IMG/VR virus record: IMGVR_UViG_3300042562_001893
Span: 1-26,078 of that record
Source: a virus
Strand: one strand, 5' to 3'
DNA: 26,078 nt
A program made the position numbers and the translations under genes. This document shows, piece by piece, positions 21,925-26,078 of the stretch. The notes under the pieces are model-generated. The model was not told the DNA's origin. It worked only from the letters and a program-made list of their open reading frames with translations, and made no database searches. The first letter of the stretch is position 1. Each line of letters begins with the position of its first letter.

Positions 21925-22298
21925 CCAACCACCAAATATACATCTAAGTCTCTTATCTGGAAAAATACTTCCATGTATTCTTGATATCTTTCTGGATCTT
22001 CAAAAAATGATACAGTTAATGTATATTCTATTCCGTTTATTTCTGGAATATAGCTACCAATCTGTTGTTTAAGATCACTTTCTATACTATCCGAAGAAAG
22101 TCTCGTCTGGTGAAGATAGAAAGGAAGGTCTCCTCCGAATTCAGTATCAAAAAAAACCTCACCTTTGTTCGTAAATAGAATCATCTCCCATTTTTGAACG
22201 ATTACTCTTATTACATCGTCTTCTATGAGATCTAATGCTCTGAATCTTGGATGTCCAGGATATCCTAAATAAAAGTCTGTGAAATTAAAGTTCGCCAT
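21921..22298 (-). CDS. Baseplate wedge subunit (T4 gp25-like)
   Basis: 125 residues, close to T4 gp25 (132 residues). The family (GPW/gp25) core is the region DDVIRVIVQKWEMILFTNKGEVFFDTEFGGDLPFYL, about residues 27-62, with the conserved ...R...I..IL.T..GE....P.FG pattern in modified form. In T4, gp25 sits in the inner baseplate at the point where sheath polymerisation begins and joins the core wedge bundle with gp6 and gp7. The gene follows the clamp loader by 28 bases on the same strand. A box TTAATATATAA lies directly before its ATG. Confidence 0.85.
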   Translation of the reverse strand: MANFNFTDFYLGYPGHPRFRALDLIEDDVIRVIVQKWEMILFTNKGEVFFDTEFGGDLPFYLHQTRLSSDSIESDLKQQIGSYIPEINGIEYTLTVSFFEDPERYQEYMEVFFQIRDLDVYLVVG

Positions 22299-22301
22299 GA
22301 G

Positions 22302-22312
22302 TTATATATTAA
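22302..22312 (-). promoter_or_regulatory. -10-like box abutting the gp25 start
   Basis: On minus the sequence reads TTAATATATAA, then CTC and the ATG. It could let the late gp25 gene be read separately from the clamp loader upstream. The first bases of the gene would then be at or near the transcript's 5' end. Confidence 0.35.
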
Positions 22313-22326
22313 CTTTGGCATATCCT

Positions 22327-23286
22327 TTATTTTAAAATATCTCTAAACTTCCCTATTATCGTCATACCTAATACAATCGGATCTGTGTTTGTTTCCAGCT
22401 TACTTGTATAGTCTGCTATGACATAGTTACATTCAAACAGTTTATCGATATTTTTACCATTTTCAATAGACCAGTCTATGAATGGCTTACCTAATAACTT
22501 AATCATTGAATCAATCTTCTCTGCACCAAAGTTTGACATAAGAAAATGATAAACACTTTCATAGTTTCCACTTTCATAGATAAAGTTGTACAAATCTTTT
22601 TTTACTTTATTGGATACGTTACTTACTCCATTGTTTATATCTCCTGTCTCTAAAAAATCCTGTACTTCTACAAGAATACCTCTAAAGTCTGGGAACTTTT
22701 TGTTTATTATAGAAACTAAATTTTCTTTAGATATTTCTCGTTCTTCTTTTGGTAAAATAGTGTCTTGTATTCTTTTGTACAACTCCATTTTTAGATGTTT
22801 TTCTTCTTCCACATCTATACAATCAAAGTTTACAGTCTTTATTCTAGACTTTAATCCGTCTGAAATTTTGTTGATGTGATTCGTCGTGATTATAAATCTT
22901 ACACTATTGTTATATTTTTCTATGAATGCTTTGAATGCGTCTTGGAATTGTGCAGAAACTCTTTCAAACTCATCTAAAAAAACATATTTTATATCGGAAC
23001 TTGACTCAAACATTGGAGTGAACTTACAGAAATTCTGTATTTCTTCTCTAAGAACATCTATAGAAGTATCTAAAGAACAGTTAAGTTCTAAGTATGGTGT
23101 TTCTTTTGTATATTTTCCAACAAGTATTCTTGCCAAACTGGTTTTCCCAGTTCCATAGTGACCATAGAAAATATAATGTTGGTTGATACCGTTTTCGAAT
23201 TGTTTCTTTATTCGTGGAAGAAGTATGATGTCTTCTAGACGTTTTGGTCTCCATTTCTCCCAAAGCAATAAGTTTTTAACTGACAT
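22327..23286 (-). CDS. Sliding clamp loader large subunit (T4 gp44-like AAA+ ATPase)
   Basis: 319 residues, the same length as T4 gp44. Motifs: Walker A GHYGTGKT at 42-49, Walker B VFLDEFER at 102-109, sensor 1 TTNH at 134-137 and the arginine-finger region SRI at 147-149 (the usual form is SRC). The N-terminal WEKWRPKRLEDI is the classic start of clamp loader subunits. With a gp62-like partner it would open the gp45-like sliding clamp and load it on primer ends for replication; in T4 the loaded clamp also activates late transcription. The partners are not in this window. The start ATG at 23284-23286 precedes the family's W-x-x-K-x-R-P motif by nine residues. The gene diverges from the gp15-like gene. 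Confidence 0.9.
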   Translation of the reverse strand: MSVKNLLLWEKWRPKRLEDIILLPRIKKQFENGINQHYIFYGHYGTGKTSLARILVGKYTKETPYLELNCSLDTSIDVLREEIQNFCKFTPMFESSSDIKYVFLDEFERVSAQFQDAFKAFIEKYNNSVRFIITTNHINKISDGLKSRIKTVNFDCIDVEEEKHLKMELYKRIQDTILPKEEREISKENLVSIINKKFPDFRGILVEVQDFLETGDINNGVSNVSNKVKKDLYNFIYESGNYESVYHFLMSNFGAEKIDSMIKLLGKPFIDWSIENGKNIDKLFECNYVIADYTSKLETNTDPIVLGMTIIGKFRDILK

Positions 23287-23336
23287 ATTAAAGTTTTTTT
23301 ACACATGATATATTGTCGGGTAGAAAGAAAGTTTAT

Positions 23337-23348
23337 TTAATATATATT
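23337..23348 (+). promoter_or_regulatory. -10-like box abutting the gp15-like start
   Basis: TTAATATATATT, then GAT and the ATG at 23352. It is one of several boxes in this window lying within about ten bases of a start codon. Confidence 0.35.
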
Positions 23349-23351
23349 GAT

Positions 23352-24500
23352 ATGATTGGAGATAGTTTTAATTTCGAAGATGTCTTTTTTAGAGACCTTA
23401 CCGTCTGCGTATTAGATACGCTTGAGGGACAAATAAAGTGGACAAATCGATTCACATCAGGTGATGTGTTTGTTCAGGTTCCTATATACTACTCTCTTAC
23501 AGGAGATGAAAGGTTCTTATTGGACTCATTTTCAGATGATATTGTTTCCGAAAACAGGTTCATTGAGTTAAATACTGATTTGATACCAAGAGGTCATCTT
23601 ACTATGACAAGCTTTAATATAAAGTCTGACGAATTTGCCAATCCAAATGTTTGGCTTAGAATGGTTGTTGAGAATGATTTTGAAATAAGAAAGGTTCTTG
23701 GAAAAGTTAGAGCTATTCCAATAACGGTCAACTACGACTTAGAAATCACACTATCAAGTGAGATTGATACATTCAAATGTAGTCAAGCTATATTAGATAC
23801 TCTTTGGATTTATAAGTTTATGTACTTCGAGCACAACTTCATGAACATAGATGCTGTTCTTGTTATGCCAGATTCCAACACAATAGAGATGAGTAGAGAT
23901 AAGAACTTGACGAGTGATAACAATATCAAATTGAAATGTTCCTTTACCGTTGAGACTTACTATCCGGCTTTTAGAAGAGATAGAGTAACATCTACTGGAT
24001 ATCCAAGAGAATATGGATCTGGTATGAAAGATGGTAATGGTTTTGCACTTACGGGTGGAGTATCTGACTATTTTGAACAACCGAGTCAGGGTGGAACTAT
24101 AAATACGGGTAGTGTAAATACAAATGAAACTGTTGGTGTTGATCCAAATTCACCAAATGGTGGAGGTGGTGCTTCAAGACCGGTCTTTCCATCCACAGGA
24201 CCTGCAGGAACTACTACAGGACCTAATACCGGACCTAATGGTAAACCATGGATAAATGGACCATTTAATCCAAACAATCCATTACCTGGATATGGTCAGA
24301 CTGGTACTTTTAACAATACTGGAGGTAGCACGAACCCTTCGGATCCTTACGGAACTTTTGGTCAAGACGGATATGCAATAGAGCCAAAAAGAACAAGATG
24401 GTTCAATAATATACTTAGATCTAGAGAGAGAGCGGGTGGTAGTTCGACTGATCCAGTAACCGGACAACAGAATGTAACACCTCGTACGCCAAATCAATAA
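23352..24500 (+). CDS. Tail sheath stabiliser / tail terminator (T4 gp15-like) with Gly/Pro-rich tail
   Basis: 382 residues from ATG 23352; a TTG at 23313 would add 13 residues but lies upstream of the TTAATATATATT box. Residues about 1-220 follow T4 gp15 (272 residues) in order: an IKWTNRFTSGDVFVQVPIYYS strand pair (gp15 has a similar ...SGDKF.RVPI.Y...), an LIPRGHLTMTSFNI segment, a PITVNYDLEITLSSEIDTF region, and a final CSFTVETYYPAFR strand. In T4, gp15 caps the sheath and tube at the head-proximal end and joins the tail to the neck. Residues about 240-370 are Gly/Asn/Pro/Thr-rich, low in charge and probably unstructured or surface-exposed. The gene lies directly before the promoter of the 427-residue gene. 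Confidence 0.75.
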   Translation: MIGDSFNFEDVFFRDLTVCVLDTLEGQIKWTNRFTSGDVFVQVPIYYSLTGDERFLLDSFSDDIVSENRFIELNTDLIPRGHLTMTSFNIKSDEFANPNVWLRMVVENDFEIRKVLGKVRAIPITVNYDLEITLSSEIDTFKCSQAILDTLWIYKFMYFEHNFMNIDAVLVMPDSNTIEMSRDKNLTSDNNIKLKCSFTVETYYPAFRRDRVTSTGYPREYGSGMKDGNGFALTGGVSDYFEQPSQGGTINTGSVNTNETVGVDPNSPNGGGGASRPVFPSTGPAGTTTGPNTGPNGKPWINGPFNPNNPLPGYGQTGTFNNTGGSTNPSDPYGTFGQDGYAIEPKRTRWFNNILRSRERAGGSSTDPVTGQQNVTPRTPNQ

Positions 24501-24506
24501 AAATAG

Positions 24507-24537
24507 AAAAAAATGGCTTTTTGTAGTTAATATATAC
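24507..24537 (+). promoter_or_regulatory. Candidate phage late promoter of the 427-residue gene
   Basis: A7 run (24507-24513), GCTTTTT at 24516-24522, exactly 7 nt, then ATATATAC at 24530-24537, 28 bases before the ATG. The same arrangement is found before the tail tube and sheath genes. Confidence 0.72.
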
Positions 24538-24565
24538 TCTATACATAAAAAAAATATCAAAAAAT

Positions 24566-25849
24566 ATGAAGAATCTTAAACTTGAATTGTTTAACTTTAA
24601 AAAGAATCTTTCTCTAGAACAAGATGAGATTTCTACGATAGTTGAGGGACACATGAATGCTTGTAATGAAGCTTCTGAAAAATCCATCGTAATTTCGTTA
24701 AACGAAAGACTTAAACCTTATACTTACGATAAAAGCGTTAAATCTCTTTTAGAGGGATTGAATGATGACATGAAGAACTTTGAGTTACTTTATGAGTTGA
24801 AAAACCTTTATAATGTTCTTAATACTAAAAATAGTGGTGAACTTTATAGACAACCTATCAACGTACTTTTACAAACTATCAACCTTGAGACTGATCAAGA
24901 CAGAATGTCTAAAGTTTTGAACGAACTTGCTATTTATGACTGGGTTCCTGAAATCAAATTATTCGTACATAACTTAACAAAATCACCTGAGCAAAGAACA
25001 AACTTATTAAGTGGTGGTAAAGGTGAATCTATCTTTACAATCGTTGAGTCTGTTGAAGATGGACACATTGCTTTGGTTAGAGATTCTTGGTTTCTTTTAA
25101 GTGAAAACGTAATCGAAAAAACATTGGTTGAAAACCACGTTAAAGACGAAGAGTCTTTAAAATCATTGAGAATGTTAGAAACTGCAATGAAATATGCTTC
25201 TGTAACAGAAGATAGAGTTAACTTCAGAATTTCTGAATATTTAACAATCGGATTATCTGTTGCTAAAAAAGGTAAAGTATTCATCAATGATGATGAAATG
25301 AATGACGAAACTACATTAGAAAGTTTATTTAACTCTCCAATCGTTCCAATCGTTAACAAAAACTTTTATCCAATCTTACTTGAGGTTTCTAAAAACTTAG
25401 ATAAGTTTGTTGAGTTAGACGTAGTTAAAAGAGTAAACAACTTGATTAATCCATTTTTAGAGTGTTTTGCATTCAACTATAAAAAAGCTACTTTCTTATA
25501 CAGATGTGACGAAAGATATGGTAACTCATTCTTCAAATACGAATCTGCTTTAGAGTTAGTAAACGAGGTAAGAAACGAGCTTAACTATGACTTGACTTAC
25601 TTCTTCGAAAATAAATTAGGAAAAGAATTAGTTGTTAAAAGAAAGTTAGAAGACAAAGAAAGAGAAATCACACTTAAATTAGAAGACGTTAGTTTCAACA
25701 TTGAAAAACTTAAAGGATCTATGAAGATGATTGGAGAATCTGAAGTATTGACAACGGCACTTAAAAACTTAGAAAAAAGAAAAACGGTTTTAGACGCAGA
25801 ATTATATGGTGTTAAAGAAGTACAGTATAAAGAAAGATTAAGATCTTAA
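24566..25849 (+). CDS. Unknown protein under a strong late-type promoter
   Basis: 427 residues, no family I can name with certainty. It starts MKNLKLELFNFKKNLSLEQDE. It is predominantly helical to about residue 130, mixed in the middle (GESIFTIVESVEDGHIALVRDSWFLLSENV, about 150-180), and ends in a coiled coil (about 345-425, EDKEREITLKLEDVSFNIEKLKG) typical of virion or core proteins. There is no signal peptide or membrane helix. Promoter strength, isolation between a promoter and a terminator, and A-ending codon-rich sequence (many GTT, GAA, TTA) suggest high expression late in infection, as a structural or head-core protein. A scaffold role is possible but not shown. Confidence 0.7.
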   Translation: MKNLKLELFNFKKNLSLEQDEISTIVEGHMNACNEASEKSIVISLNERLKPYTYDKSVKSLLEGLNDDMKNFELLYELKNLYNVLNTKNSGELYRQPINVLLQTINLETDQDRMSKVLNELAIYDWVPEIKLFVHNLTKSPEQRTNLLSGGKGESIFTIVESVEDGHIALVRDSWFLLSENVIEKTLVENHVKDEESLKSLRMLETAMKYASVTEDRVNFRISEYLTIGLSVAKKGKVFINDDEMNDETTLESLFNSPIVPIVNKNFYPILLEVSKNLDKFVELDVVKRVNNLINPFLECFAFNYKKATFLYRCDERYGNSFFKYESALELVNEVRNELNYDLTYFFENKLGKELVVKRKLEDKEREITLKLEDVSFNIEKLKGSMKMIGESEVLTTALKNLEKRKTVLDAELYGVKEVQYKERLRS

Positions 25850-25871
25850 TATTTATTTATTGATAATTTTT

Positions 25872-25897
25872 AAAAATCCCCTTTATGGGGATTTTTT
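25872..25897 (+). terminator. Hairpin terminator
   Basis: Stem AAAAATCCCC (25872-25881), loop TTTAT, stem GGGGATTTTT (25887-25896), followed by TGTTTT. It ends the 427-residue gene. Confidence 0.9.
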
Positions 25898-25910
25898 GTT
25901 TTATAAACTT

Positions 25911-25938
25911 TTTCATGTTCGATGTCTATAACATGAAA
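25911..25938. promoter_or_regulatory. 9-base inverted repeat before the late sigma gene
   Basis: TTTCATGTT (25911-25919), 10 nt, AACATGAAA (25930-25938). It is not followed by T's, so it is not a terminator. It could be an operator or an RNA hairpin in the leader. It lies 44 bases before the ATG at 25982. Confidence 0.4.
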
Positions 25939-25981
25939 GCATGAAAATCCTTTATGGATACCAAAAAATAAATGCTTATTA

Positions 25982-26078
25982 ATGTACTTAAATAATAGAG
26001 AACTTTACATAGAATTAGTAGTCAGCAAAGCACAGGGAAGACTTACAAGGCCCGCTCAAAAAATGCTAGAGCTTTTAG
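25982..26078 (+). CDS. N-terminus of a probable late sigma factor (T4 gp55-like), cut by window end
   Basis: 32 residues are visible: ATG at 25982, then YLNNRELYIELVVSKAQGR, then LTRPAQKMLELL, with the frame open to the last base. The pattern of an N-N-x-x-L helix, a K-x-x-G-x-L-T turn and a K-M-L-x-L-L helix resembles the start of phage late sigma factors as I remember them. These direct host polymerase to late promoters, in T4 together with the clamp and gp33. If right, its target could be the GCTTTTT-N7-ATATATAC motif or the shorter TTAATATATA box in this window. Too little is present for certainty. Confidence 0.5.
   Translation, partial: MYLNNRELYIELVVSKAQGRLTRPAQKMLELL

Noticed and set aside
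23313-23351. TTG start for the gp15-like gene
   Set aside because: It precedes the TTAATATATATT box, and the ATG at 23352 fits better; the extra 13 residues resemble no gp15 start.
1-26078. CRISPR array, integrase, transposase or other mobile element
   Set aside because: No regularly spaced repeats with unique spacers and no matching protein motifs are present; the Gln/Gly tracts are coding repeats without spacers.

Overview
The window is a gene-dense, AT-rich segment of a contractile-tailed (myovirus-type) double-stranded DNA phage with a T4-like gene set. Recognisable T4-type functions are: SbcD/gp47-like recombination nuclease subunit, gp19-like tail tube, gp26-like baseplate/assembly protein, gp18-like tail sheath, gp16-like small terminase (moderate confidence), gp17-like large terminase, gp25-like baseplate wedge, gp44-like clamp loader, gp15-like sheath terminator and, cut by the right edge, the N-terminus of a probable gp55-like late sigma factor. 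A Bacteroidota-type promoter (TTTG, 20 nt, TATATTTG at 11581-11612) and A-rich leaders without Shine-Dalgarno sequences point to a host in Bacteroidota, probably Flavobacteriia-like. The sheath and several other structural genes are much longer than in T4, as expected for a large phage.

Layout. 1-2.1 kb: tail of a cut gene, convergent with the SbcD-like gene; the tail tube gene diverges from the latter across a promoter region. 2.2-11.5 kb: a long minus-strand block read right to left, consisting of a 1141-residue unknown protein with a Gln/Gly tract, a coiled-coil protein, the 1310-residue tail sheath, the gp26-like protein and a small protein. 11.6-14.3 kb: small accessory genes on the plus strand, the first behind the host-type promoter. 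14.3-17.3 kb: the packaging region, with a ribbon-helix-helix protein and a probable small terminase divergent from the large terminase. 17.35-18.2 kb: a minus-strand pair encoding a HAD phosphatase and a ClpS adaptor. 18.3-21.9 kb: plus-strand genes encoding two overlapping membrane/coiled-coil proteins (possible spanin-like pair), a Gln/Gly-rich protein, and four small proteins including a cysteine hydrolase. 21.9-23.3 kb: gp25 and clamp loader on minus. 23.35-26.1 kb: gp15, a conserved-looking unknown protein, and the late sigma fragment on plus.

Two cross-cutting patterns tie the genes together. First, an exact promoter-like motif GCTTTTT-N7-ATATATAC stands before the tail tube, sheath and 427-residue genes, with weaker forms elsewhere; it is a candidate phage late promoter. 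Second, at least five or six otherwise unrelated proteins share a short N-terminus of the form M-[KR]-x-[LI]-x-x-[FW]-[ED]-x-[FY], reminiscent of the T4 capsid targeting sequence, which suggests a set of proteins (including an enzyme) co-packaged in the head.

No tRNA, CRISPR array, insertion sequence or integrase is visible. No gene-free stretch exceeds 300 bases; the longest are about 200 bases (1281-1475 and 12175-12373), holding promoters and a terminator.
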